The notes below the pieces were generated by a model. That model did no database searches. It saw nothing but the letters and a program-made list of their open reading frames with translations, and had not been told where the DNA came from. This document shows, piece after piece, positions 45,985 through 54,752 of a stretch of 64,000 nt of DNA; position 1 is the stretch's first letter; each line of letters begins with the position of its first letter. The position numbers were made by a program, and so were the translations under genes. This DNA comes from Clostridia bacterium (GTDB taxonomy: Bacteria; Bacillota; Clostridia; Lachnospirales; Anaerotignaceae): positions 1-64,000 of the forward strand of contig CAJTDC010000016.1 of NCBI GenBank assembly GCA_910575055.1. The letters are read 5' to 3'.

Positions 45985-47928
45985 ATGGAAAAAATTACAA
46001 TACTGATGAAAAAAAGATTATTGATATTTTTATTTTTAGCTAATATAGGTTGGCTAATATTGTTTGCTAGAGTGGTATATATACAAGTGGTGCAAGGAGA
46101 GGATTTACAAAGTAAAGCATATGAACAGCAAACAAGAGATAGACTGATTGCACCAAAAAGGGGAAGTATATTGGATAGAAATGGCGTAGGACTTGCACTG
46201 ACAGAAACAGTCAATACCATTAGTGTCATTCCTATACAAGTAAAACAAAAAGAAGAAACTGCAAAATATTTATCTGATATATTGGAATTAGAATATGATA
46301 CTGTTTTAGAAAAAGTAAAACAAAATGTTGCTTTAGTACGTATTAAAAATAAAGTAGACAAACAAATTGCACTAGAAATTAGAAAAAAAGCAATGCCAGG
46401 TATTGTAGTAGATGAAGATATTAAAAGAGTATATCCTTATTCTTCTTTAGCTTCTCAAGTACTTGGATTTGTAGGAAAAGATAATCAGGGTATTATAGGT
46501 TTGGAGTCAAAATATAATGAATATTTACAGGGAAAAGCCGGAAAAATATTGACACTGACAGACTCCAGAGGGCTTACAGTAGATAATGCACAAGAAAGAA
46601 TTGCTCCAGAAGATGGAAAAACACTTGTAACAAGTATTGATGTTGTAGTGCAACAATATGCAGAACAAACATTAGCCAAAGCAGTAGAGGCAAAAGGAGC
46701 AAAAAATGGTATTATTATTGTAATGAACCCTCAAAATGGAGAAGTGTATGCTATGGCAAATTATCCTAGTTTTGATTTGAATGACCCATTTACAATCAAT
46801 AATGAAGAGTTAGCAAGTATTTGGGGAAATATGAGTGAACAAGAAAAAAATGATGCACTCAATCAAATGTGGAGAAATACAGCAATCAATGATACTTATG
46901 AACCTGGAAGTACATTTAAAACAATTACATCTTCTGCAGGATTGGAAGAAGGTGTTGTGACACCAGAAAGTTCTTTTGTATGCAATGGATATTATGTAGC
47001 AGGGGATAGACAAATAAAATGTTGGAGATACCCCAGAACACACGGTGCAGAAACATTTGTGCAAGGAGTTCAAAATTCTTGTAATCCTGTATTTATGATT
47101 GTAGCTGAAAGAATGGGAGCTGAAATATTTGCAGACTATATGACAAAATTTGGATTTCGTGAAAAAACAGGTATAGACTTGCCTGGTGAAGCGGTGGGTA
47201 TTATACATAAAACAGAAAATATAGGCCCTGTAGAACTAGCAACAATGTCATTTGGACAGTCATTTCAAATTACACCTTTGCAACTGTTAAGAGCGGTATC
47301 TGCTATTATTAATGGAGGAAATTTAATTACACCTCATATTGCTACAGAAGTATTAGATGAAAATGGCAATGTAATACAAACATTCGAATATGAAAAAGGA
47401 ACACAAGTGATTTCTCAAAATACTTCAGAACAAATGAAAAAAATATTAGAAAGTGTTGTTTCAGAAGGAACTGGAAATAAAGCATATATACCAGGTTATC
47501 GTATTGGAGGAAAAACAGCAACTTCTGAAAAATTACCAAGAAGAAGTGGAAAATATATTGCCTCTTTTTTGACATTTGCACCTGCAGAAAATCCTCAGGT
47601 ATTGTCATTGGTTTTGATAAATGAACCACAGGGGAATTATTATGGAGGAAGTGTAGCAGGACCAGTTATGAAAGAATTATTACAGAATATACTGCCTTAT
47701 ATGGGTATTGAAACAATATATTCTCAAAAAGAATTAGAAATGGAGGAAGTACAAAAAATAATAGTGCCTGATTTTGTAGGTATGACAGTACAAGAAGCAA
47801 AAAAAGCATTGTATGAACAAGAAATTGATTATGAAATACAGGGAGAAGGAGAAATCATTATATCTCAATTTCCTAAATCTGGAGAAGAAGTAAATAAAAA
47901 CACTAAAATACTTCTTTCGGCAGAATAG
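45985..47928 (+). CDS. spoVD: Sporulation-specific penicillin-binding protein SpoVD
   Basis: A 647-residue class B PBP with one PASTA domain, matching SpoVD in length and layout; SpoVD makes spore cortex with SpoVE. An anchor helix (about 10-30) precedes the dimerisation domain (KRGSILDRNGVGLA) and the transpeptidase with Ser309-xx-Lys312 (YEPGSTFKT), Ser365-Cys-Asn, and Lys510-Thr-Ala in place of KTG (GGKTATSEK), a variant I believe is frequent in clostridial SpoVD. The ATG at 45985 is preferred to 45961, which lies inside a hairpin. Confidence 0.88.
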   Translation: MEKITILMKKRLLIFLFLANIGWLILFARVVYIQVVQGEDLQSKAYEQQTRDRLIAPKRGSILDRNGVGLALTETVNTISVIPIQVKQKEETAKYLSDILELEYDTVLEKVKQNVALVRIKNKVDKQIALEIRKKAMPGIVVDEDIKRVYPYSSLASQVLGFVGKDNQGIIGLESKYNEYLQGKAGKILTLTDSRGLTVDNAQERIAPEDGKTLVTSIDVVVQQYAEQTLAKAVEAKGAKNGIIIVMNPQNGEVYAMANYPSFDLNDPFTINNEELASIWGNMSEQEKNDALNQMWRNTAINDTYEPGSTFKTITSSAGLEEGVVTPESSFVCNGYYVAGDRQIKCWRYPRTHGAETFVQGVQNSCNPVFMIVAERMGAEIFADYMTKFGFREKTGIDLPGEAVGIIHKTENIGPVELATMSFGQSFQITPLQLLRAVSAIINGGNLITPHIATEVLDENGNVIQTFEYEKGTQVISQNTSEQMKKILESVVSEGTGNKAYIPGYRIGGKTATSEKLPRRSGKYIASFLTFAPAENPQVLSLVLINEPQGNYYGGSVAGPVMKELLQNILPYMGIETIYSQKELEMEEVQKIIVPDFVGMTVQEAKKALYEQEIDYEIQGEGEIIISQFPKSGEEVNKNTKILLSAE

Positions 47929-47950
47929 CAAATACATTATAAAAAATCTT

Positions 47951-47978
47951 TTGTAATGTTATAAAATTGTGCTATAAT
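47951..47978 (+). promoter_or_regulatory. Promoter of the murE operon
   Basis: TTGTAA at 47951-47956, 16-base spacer, extended -10 TGCTATAAT with TATAAT at 47973-47978, about 50 bases before murE. It would free the mur genes from spoVD transcription. Confidence 0.7.
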
Positions 47979-48027
47979 AAAACGATATGATATTCCGTTG
48001 CAGTAGCATAAAGGAGGCTAAAAACAT

Positions 48028-49476
48028 ATGATACTTTCGGCATTATTACAAGATATAGAATGGAATTTGTTGTATGGAGAAGAAAAAGAAATTAATGCAA
48101 TAGCATATGACTCCAGAAAAGTACAAAAAGGTGATTTATTTGTGTGTATTACAGGATTTCAAACAGATGGTCATAAATATGCACAAAAGGCAATAGAGGC
48201 AGGAGCAGCAGCAATAATTTGTGAAAAAGAAATACAATCGGATAATAAAGACGTTACTATTATACAAACAAAAAATACCCGCCATACTTTGGCAGTGCTT
48301 TCTGCAAATTATTATAAACACCCTTGTGATAGTATGAATGTTATTGGTGTAACAGGAACAAATGGAAAAACAACTACAACATATCTTATCAAATCTGTAT
48401 TAGATAGCATTAAACATAAAGTAGGTATTGTAGGAACAATAGAAAATCGTATTGGTGATAAAATACTTCATACAGACAGAACAACACCAGAGTCTTTAGA
48501 ATTGCAACAACTGTTTTATCAAATGAAACAAGAAAATGTAACAGATGTTGTAATGGAAGTATCTTCTCATTCTCTTGATTTACATAGAGTTGATGGTATA
48601 CAATATAATATTGGTATATTTACAAATTTGACACAAGACCATTTAGATTATCATAAAACGATGGAAAATTATAAAATAGCAAAATCATTGCTTTTTCAGA
48701 GAAGTGATAAAAGTGTTATTAATATAGATGATGAAGCAGGAGAATTTATGAAACAAAATGCCAAAGGAGAAGTGTTAACATTTGGCATAGAAAAACAAGC
48801 AGATATTACAGCAAAAGAAATTGACATATCAGCAGATGGTGTAAAATTTACATTGTGCTATAATAATAAGCAATATGCTGTATCATTGCATACACCAGGC
48901 AGATTTAGTATTTATAATGCTTTGGGTGCAATTGGTGCTTGTGTGTTTATGGGTATTGCTATGGAAGATATTATTGCAGGATTAAATAGCAATATAGGCG
49001 TTGCAGGAAGATTTCAAACAATAAAAAGTAGTAAAGCAAATGCTATTGTAGATTATGCTCATACGCCAGATGGTTTGGAAAATATATTAAAAACAGCACA
49101 AGAATTTGTAAAAGGTAAAATTATTACAGTTTTTGGCTGTGGTGGTGATAGGGATAGAACAAAAAGACCTATTATGGGAGAAATTGCAGGAAAATTATCA
49201 GACTATTGTATTATTACATCAGATAATCCTAGAACAGAAAATCCAACTTCTATATTAGATGATGTAGAAGAAGGTATGAAAAAAACAAACTGTGAGTATA
49301 TCAAATTAGTAGATAGAAGAGAAGCTATTTGTCATGCAGTAGAATATGGTCAAAAAGGCGATTTAATTGTTATTGCAGGAAAAGGACACGAAAACTATCA
49401 AATTTTTGCAGATAAAACAATACATTTTGATGATGTAGAAGAAGTAAAGAAGGCTTTTGGAGGGGACGCTTTATGA
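48028..49476 (+). CDS. murE: UDP-MurNAc-tripeptide synthetase MurE (meso-DAP type)
   Basis: A 482-residue ATP-dependent ligase adding the third amino acid of the peptidoglycan stem. P-loop GVTGTNGKTTTTYL (about 109-121), the conserved HQDHLDYH-type segment as TQDHLDYHKT, and the C-terminal specificity motif SDNPRTENP, where DNPR marks meso-diaminopimelate users. Start ATG 48028 follows AAAGGAGG. It overlaps murF by four bases. Confidence 0.96.
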   Translation: MILSALLQDIEWNLLYGEEKEINAIAYDSRKVQKGDLFVCITGFQTDGHKYAQKAIEAGAAAIICEKEIQSDNKDVTIIQTKNTRHTLAVLSANYYKHPCDSMNVIGVTGTNGKTTTTYLIKSVLDSIKHKVGIVGTIENRIGDKILHTDRTTPESLELQQLFYQMKQENVTDVVMEVSSHSLDLHRVDGIQYNIGIFTNLTQDHLDYHKTMENYKIAKSLLFQRSDKSVINIDDEAGEFMKQNAKGEVLTFGIEKQADITAKEIDISADGVKFTLCYNNKQYAVSLHTPGRFSIYNALGAIGACVFMGIAMEDIIAGLNSNIGVAGRFQTIKSSKANAIVDYAHTPDGLENILKTAQEFVKGKIITVFGCGGDRDRTKRPIMGEIAGKLSDYCIITSDNPRTENPTSILDDVEEGMKKTNCEYIKLVDRREAICHAVEYGQKGDLIVIAGKGHENYQIFADKTIHFDDVEEVKKAFGGDAL

Positions 49477-50846
49477 TAGCGATTACATTGGAAAAAATAG
49501 CACAAATTGTAAATGGTACTTTTTTAGGCAATACAGAAGGATTACAAAAACAGGCTATAGGGTTACAAAGTGACTCTCGAAAAATAAAAACAGGTGATAT
49601 ATTTGCTCCTATTGTAGGAGAAAGAGTAGACGGACACGATTTTATACAAAAAGCATTTGAAGCAGGAGCAGTATGCTGTTTTTGTGAAAAAGACTGTGAT
49701 ATAAAACAAGGACAATATGGTATTTCAGTAAAAAGTGTTGTAAAGGCAATGTTGGATTTAGCAGAATATATTATAAAAGAGTTGTCTATCCCTGTTGTAG
49801 CAGTAACAGGAAGTGTAGGAAAAACAACAACAAAAGATATGATTGCCTCTGTATTAGAGCAAAAATATAATGTTTTAAAAACAGCAGGAAATTATAATAC
49901 TAATATAGGTATGCCTCTTATGGCAGCACAAATGACAAGAGAACATAACATAGCAGTATTAGAAATGGGTATGAATAGTTTTGGAGAAATACATAATCTT
50001 TCTATTGCTGCAAAACCAAAAATTGCAGTAATTACAAATGTTGGTGTAGCACATATGGAAATGCTAGGAAGCAGAGAAGGTATATTAAAAGCAAAAAGTG
50101 AAATATTTGATGGTATGAATGAAAAAGGAATTGCTATACTCAATTCAGACAATGATAAACTGCAAACATTAGAAGGAAAAATAAAACAAAATATACTATG
50201 GTATGGTATAGAAAATAAAAAAGGAATTTATGCAGATAACATAAAAATTAATGGCATAGAAGCAATTACTTGTGATATTCATACTACAAAAGGAATTTTT
50301 AAAGCAAACATTACGGTACCAGGGGAACATATGGTAATGAATACATTGGCAGCAACTGCTGTTGGTTTAGAATTAGGTTTAACATTAGAGCAAATTCAAA
50401 AAGGAATTGCATCATTTGTACCTACAAAAATGCGTATGAATATTATAAAGACAAATGGATTAACTATTATAAATGATGTGTATAATGCAAATCCTGTTTC
50501 TATGAAGTCATCACTAGATGTTTTAGCGGTGGCACAAGGGAGAAAAGTTGCGATACTGGGCTTTATGGGAGAATTGGGAGAAAAGCAAGCACAAATGCAC
50601 AAAGAAGTAGGAGAATATGTAGGAGAAAAAAATATTGATGTACTGATTTCAATAGGAGAAGTAGCAGATATTTATAATGAGAGTGCAAAACAAAAAGGTA
50701 CAAAAGAGGTATACCATTTTGATACACAAGAAGATTTTTGGCAAAATGGAATTTCTTTATTAAAAGAGGGGGACACTGTTTTAATAAAGGCTTCAAGAAG
50801 TAAACAATTTGAAAAAACAGTAGAAAAATTACAAGGGGTGAAATAG
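49473..50846 (+). CDS. murF: UDP-MurNAc-tripeptide-D-Ala-D-Ala ligase MurF
   Basis: A 457-residue Mur ligase adding D-Ala-D-Ala to the tripeptide precursor. P-loop VAVTGSVGKTTTKDMI, then NYNTNIGMPL and VLEMGMNSFGEIHNL, typical of MurF, and NDVYNANPVSMKSSL near the C-terminal domain. The ATG overlaps the murE stop (ATGA). Confidence 0.96.
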   Translation: MIAITLEKIAQIVNGTFLGNTEGLQKQAIGLQSDSRKIKTGDIFAPIVGERVDGHDFIQKAFEAGAVCCFCEKDCDIKQGQYGISVKSVVKAMLDLAEYIIKELSIPVVAVTGSVGKTTTKDMIASVLEQKYNVLKTAGNYNTNIGMPLMAAQMTREHNIAVLEMGMNSFGEIHNLSIAAKPKIAVITNVGVAHMEMLGSREGILKAKSEIFDGMNEKGIAILNSDNDKLQTLEGKIKQNILWYGIENKKGIYADNIKINGIEAITCDIHTTKGIFKANITVPGEHMVMNTLAATAVGLELGLTLEQIQKGIASFVPTKMRMNIIKTNGLTIINDVYNANPVSMKSSLDVLAVAQGRKVAILGFMGELGEKQAQMHKEVGEYVGEKNIDVLISIGEVADIYNESAKQKGTKEVYHFDTQEDFWQNGISLLKEGDTVLIKASRSKQFEKTVEKLQGVK

Positions 50847-50849
50847 ATT

Positions 50850-51827
50850 TTGGAACAGTTGATACAAGGGATTTATGCAATTATTATTGCATTTGTAATA
50901 GGAGTGATACTTTGCCCTATACTCATACCAATATTGCATAAAATGAAATACGGACAGACAGAAAGAGATGACGGTCCAGAAAGTCATTTAAAAAAACAAG
51001 GTACGCCTACTATGGGAGGCATTGCAATACTGATTGCATTTTGTGGAGGGAGCGTTTTCTTTTTAAAACAAAATTATGATGGTATAGCTGTTGTACTTGT
51101 GACGTTAGGATTTGGTATAATAGGTTATATAGATGATTATATCAAAGTAGTAAAAAAACGTTCTTTAGGATTGAAGCCTATGCAGAAAATAGTAGGGCAG
51201 CTTGTCATTACTGTATTATTTGCTTGGTATCTCTATCAATCCAATTTAGGAACAGAAATTTATATACCATTTACAAAAGGTATGACAATTGATTTAGGTG
51301 TTGCTTTTGTACCATTTTTGATAGTGGCTATATTAGGCACTGTCAATGGTGTCAATTTAACAGATGGCTTAGATGGATTAGCAGGTGGTGTAACACTTAT
51401 TGTAGCTGTTTTTTTTATGTTGGTATCTTGGGGAGCAGCAAGCACAATATTGCCTGTATGTGGAGGTGTTATAGGTGCATTACTTGCCTTTTTAATATTT
51501 AATGCTTATCCAGCAAGAGTATTTATGGGGGATACAGGTTCTCTTGCATTAGGAGGATTTGTTGCAGCATCTGCATTTTTGCTAAAAATGCCTATATTTA
51601 TTGTAATAGTAGGATTTATATATCTTTTAGAGTCTATTTCTGTTATGATACAGGTGTTGTATTTTAAAAAGACAGGAGGAAAACGTTTTTTTAAAATGGC
51701 ACCTATTCACCATCATTTTGAGTTGTGTGGTTGGAGCGAAACAAAAGTAGTAACAGTATTTTATGTTGTTACTACAATGTTTTGTTTAATAGCATTTTTG
51801 GCTTGTCGATATTTGTTTTTGGCATAG
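50850..51827 (+). CDS. mraY: Phospho-MurNAc-pentapeptide transferase MraY
   Basis: A 325-residue membrane enzyme with about ten helices, making lipid I from UDP-MurNAc-pentapeptide and undecaprenyl phosphate. Motifs: KKQGTPTMGG, IGYIDDYIKV, VNLTDGLDGLAGG, FMGDTGSLALGG and the histidine loop MAPIHHHFELCGW. Start is TTG three bases after the murF stop with AAGGGGTGA upstream. Confidence 0.96.
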   Translation: MEQLIQGIYAIIIAFVIGVILCPILIPILHKMKYGQTERDDGPESHLKKQGTPTMGGIAILIAFCGGSVFFLKQNYDGIAVVLVTLGFGIIGYIDDYIKVVKKRSLGLKPMQKIVGQLVITVLFAWYLYQSNLGTEIYIPFTKGMTIDLGVAFVPFLIVAILGTVNGVNLTDGLDGLAGGVTLIVAVFFMLVSWGAASTILPVCGGVIGALLAFLIFNAYPARVFMGDTGSLALGGFVAASAFLLKMPIFIVIVGFIYLLESISVMIQVLYFKKTGGKRFFKMAPIHHHFELCGWSETKVVTVFYVVTTMFCLIAFLACRYLFLA

Positions 51828-51842
51828 AAAGAAGGGATTTCA

Positions 51843-53207
51843 TTGGAATATAAAGGAAAAAATGTACTTGTTTGTGGTATGGCAAGAAGTGGCATTGCTG
51901 CTGCGGAATTACTTTGCAAAAAAGGAGCTTCTGTTATATTGCAGGATTTAAAAAAAAGAGAAGAATTAAGTGAAATTATAGATTTGGAAGATTTGGAAAA
52001 AAAAGGAATTGTGTTGTATACAGGAAAAAATCCAGATGATATTGTTTTAAAACAAGATTTTATTGTATTAAGTCCTGGAGTACCCTGTGATTTACCTTTT
52101 TTGCTAGAAGCAGAAAAAAATAATATTGCTGTGTGGAGTGAAGTAGAACTTGCCTATACTATGACACCTTGTCCTGTTATTGCTATTACAGGAACAAATG
52201 GTAAAACAACAACAACAACATTAGTAGGAGAAATATTAAAATCAGAATATCAAAATACAGTAGTAGTAGGAAATATTGGTATACCATACAGTGAAAAAGT
52301 AGAAAGTTTAAAAAGTGATGATTGGGTTGTAGCAGAAATAAGTAGTTTCCAAATGGAAAAAGCACATACCTTCCATCCTAAAATCAGTGCTGTACTGAAT
52401 ATCACACCAGACCATTTAAATAGACATAAAACAATGGATATTTATATTGCTATGAAAGAAAGAGTGTGGCAAAAACAGACAGAAAATGACTATTGTATAT
52501 TAAATTGGGAAGACAGTGTTTGTAGAGAAATGGCAGAAAAAACAAAATCAAAAGTATTTTTCTTTAGTAGCCAAACTGTTTTAAAACAAGGTATTTATTT
52601 ACAAAATGGCAATATAAAAGTTTGTTGGCAGGATATTGACGAAACATTGTTTCATATAGATGAATTAAAACTATTAGGAATACACAATTATGAGAATGTT
52701 ATGGCAGCTTGTGCGATTGCGATTTGTGCAGGTGTTCCTCTACAAAAAATTATAAAAATTACGAAAGAATTTGCAGGGGTAGAGCATAGAATAGAATATG
52801 TAGCAACAATAAATGATGTAGAGTATTATAATGACTCTAAAGGAACAAATACAGATGCTTCTATTAGAGCAGTGCTAGCAATGAAACGTCCTATTATACT
52901 AATTGGCGGAGGATATGATAAAGGCGTATCGTTTGTGGATTGGGTAAAACTTTTTAAAGGTAGGGTAAAACATCTTGTGTTAATTGGTGTAACAGCAGAG
53001 CAAATTGAAAGGGAAGCAATGGAAGTAGGGTTTACAGCAATTTCAAAATGTGAGACATTTGAACAAGCGGTTGCCCTGTGCCATAATAAAGCAGAAAAAG
53101 GAGATTGTGTATTACTTTCTCCAGCTTGTGCAAGTTGGGGAATGTTTGACAATTATGAACAAAGAGGAGATTTATTTAAAGAATTAGTAAAATCGTATAT
53201 AATATAA
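51843..53207 (+). CDS. murD: UDP-MurNAc-L-alanine:D-glutamate ligase MurD
   Basis: A 454-residue Mur ligase. Visible are the N-terminal UDP-binding loop CGMARSGIAAAELL, the P-loop AITGTNGKTTTTTLV, the TPDHLNRH segment and the C-terminal YNDSKGTNTDAS and LLSPACASWGMFDNYEQRG. It starts at TTG 51843 with GAAGGGA upstream. murG and murB, its usual followers, are not in this cluster. Confidence 0.96.
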   Translation: MEYKGKNVLVCGMARSGIAAAELLCKKGASVILQDLKKREELSEIIDLEDLEKKGIVLYTGKNPDDIVLKQDFIVLSPGVPCDLPFLLEAEKNNIAVWSEVELAYTMTPCPVIAITGTNGKTTTTTLVGEILKSEYQNTVVVGNIGIPYSEKVESLKSDDWVVAEISSFQMEKAHTFHPKISAVLNITPDHLNRHKTMDIYIAMKERVWQKQTENDYCILNWEDSVCREMAEKTKSKVFFFSSQTVLKQGIYLQNGNIKVCWQDIDETLFHIDELKLLGIHNYENVMAACAIAICAGVPLQKIIKITKEFAGVEHRIEYVATINDVEYYNDSKGTNTDASIRAVLAMKRPIILIGGGYDKGVSFVDWVKLFKGRVKHLVLIGVTAEQIEREAMEVGFTAISKCETFEQAVALCHNKAEKGDCVLLSPACASWGMFDNYEQRGDLFKELVKSYII

Positions 53208-53223
53208 AAAAGAGGTGTATTTT

Positions 53224-54366
53224 ATGGCGGAAGCCTCTATGGCTAAAAAAAGAAAAACAACGACAGTAAAAAACAAACCAACAAGAGCATCTTATGATTA
53301 TATGGTACTTTTTGTAGTAATATTACTAGTATTGTTTGGCATTGTAATGATATTTAGTTCTAGCTATTACAGGGCAATGACAACAGAAGATTTTTCTAAT
53401 GACATGCTTTATTTTGTAAAAAAGCAATTTAGAAATGGTCTATTAGGATTTGTAGGTATGTTTATTATGTCAAATTTCCCTTATAGACATTTAAGACGTT
53501 TTACATTGCCTGCATATATTATAGGCTGTATATTGCTGATATTGTTGATACCATTTGGTACTACAGCAAATGGTCAAAAAAGATGGCTTTGGGGATTTCA
53601 ACCTTCTGAAATTGTAAAAATAACAACAACATTGTTTTTAGCTCATTTTTTATGTATACATAAAGACTATTTAAAAGATTTTACAGGATTTATAAAGTGT
53701 TTGGCTGTTGTAGCAATTCCTTGTGCAATGATTGCAGTTACAAATTTTAGTACCGCATTGCTTTTGGCTTTAATAGGTGGCACAATATTGTTTGCAGCAG
53801 GATTTGATATAAAATATTTTGCTTATGTCAGTGGACCTGTGGTAGGAGTAGGAGCAATAGCAATATTATTGCCAGGTTTAAGATACCGTTTGACACGTAT
53901 ACAAATATGGTTAGACCCTTTTTCTGACCCAACAGATAAAGGATACCAAATTATACAAGGTCTTTATGCTTTAGCTTCTGGGGGACTGTTTGGACTAGGG
54001 TTAGGGCAGAGTAGACAGAAAACATTTTTACCTGAAGCATATAATGATATTATATTTGCTATTATTGCAGAAGAATTGGGAATGTTGGGAGCTGCACTAA
54101 TTATATTACTTTTTGCGATATTGGTGTGGCGTGGCATTAAAATTGCTATCAATGCACAAGACCAGTTTGGAAGTTTAGTAGCAACAGGTATTACAGCACA
54201 AATTGCTTTTCAAAGTATTATCAACATTGCTGTTACAACAAATACAATACCAAATACAGGTCAGCCGCTTCCTTTTGTAAGTTATGGTGGTACTTCATTG
54301 GCGATTGCTATGTCTATGGTAGGAATATTGTTAAATATATCTAAGTATCAAAAGGGAATGGAGTAA
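53224..54366 (+). CDS. spoVE: FtsW/SpoVE-type SEDS glycosyltransferase
   Basis: A 380-residue SEDS-family lipid II polymerase with about ten membrane helices after a basic N-terminal tail (AKKRKTTTVKNKPTRASYD). Marks are GIVMIFSSSYY, LWGFQPSEIVKITTTLFLAH, the loop LDPFSDPTDKGYQIIQGLYA with the catalytic Asp, and FAIIAEELGMLGA and QPLPFVSYGGTS. Position after murD fits SpoVE in Bacillus, partner of SpoVD; it could also be the vegetative FtsW, or serve both. ATG 53224 follows AGAGGTG; an in-frame GTG at 53215 lies inside that site. Confidence 0.88.
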   Translation: MAEASMAKKRKTTTVKNKPTRASYDYMVLFVVILLVLFGIVMIFSSSYYRAMTTEDFSNDMLYFVKKQFRNGLLGFVGMFIMSNFPYRHLRRFTLPAYIIGCILLILLIPFGTTANGQKRWLWGFQPSEIVKITTTLFLAHFLCIHKDYLKDFTGFIKCLAVVAIPCAMIAVTNFSTALLLALIGGTILFAAGFDIKYFAYVSGPVVGVGAIAILLPGLRYRLTRIQIWLDPFSDPTDKGYQIIQGLYALASGGLFGLGLGQSRQKTFLPEAYNDIIFAIIAEELGMLGAALIILLFAILVWRGIKIAINAQDQFGSLVATGITAQIAFQSIINIAVTTNTIPNTGQPLPFVSYGGTSLAIAMSMVGILLNISKYQKGME

Positions 54367-54413
54367 TATTATACTAATTTTCCATTTTGTGTAGATTGAT
54401 ATGGAAAAAGGTG

Positions 54414-54442
54414 TTGACAAAATAAAAAAGGTTTAATAAAAT
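54414..54442 (+). promoter_or_regulatory. Promoter of valS
   Basis: TTGACA at 54414-54419, 17-base spacer, TAAAAT at 54437-54442, just upstream of the T-box leader. Confidence 0.8.
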
Positions 54443-54448
54443 TTGTAT

Positions 54449-54706
54449 TAAGTATTAAGAAAAAAGCAAAGAAAAAGAAGAGTATCTATTTTCCAACTTT
54501 CAGAGAGAAAAACAAATGGTGTAAGTTTTTTAGTATTGGGAATAGAGAAGGTAGCTTTGGAGCTTTTTTGCTGAAGCAATATTTGTGTGTAAGCAAAAAC
54601 GGTTTGTCCCGTTATAGACTTTTGAGTGTCTGTTTTTTCAAAAAAACAGAAAAAAAGGTGGTACCACGAGCTTTCGTCCTTTATCGGATAGAAAGCTCTT
54701 TTTTTG
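54449..54706 (+). promoter_or_regulatory. T-box riboswitch of valS, with terminator
   Basis: The leader ends with AAAAGGTGGTACCACG (T-box, 54654-54668) overlapping a terminator stem GAGCTTTC / GAAAGCTC (54668-54698) and seven T's. The Stem I apical stretch ATGGTGTAAG lies near 54515, and a GTA at 54551-54553 on the 3' side is the likely valine specifier codon. Uncharged tRNA-Val should bind and allow readthrough into valS. The exact specifier loop is my reading by eye. Confidence 0.9.
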
Positions 54707-54752
54707 AAATGTAGTAAAAAAGAACAAACGTGAAAGTATAGGAGGAAAACAA

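Noticed and set aside
45720-46361. 213-codon minus-strand frame spanning the end of pbpB and start of spoVD
   Set aside because: It covers two well-identified genes and has no plausible start signal or family match.
54478-54486. GTA in GAGTATC as the valS T-box specifier
   Set aside because: It lies on the 5' side of Stem I, whereas the specifier is on the 3' side; GTA at 54551 is preferred.
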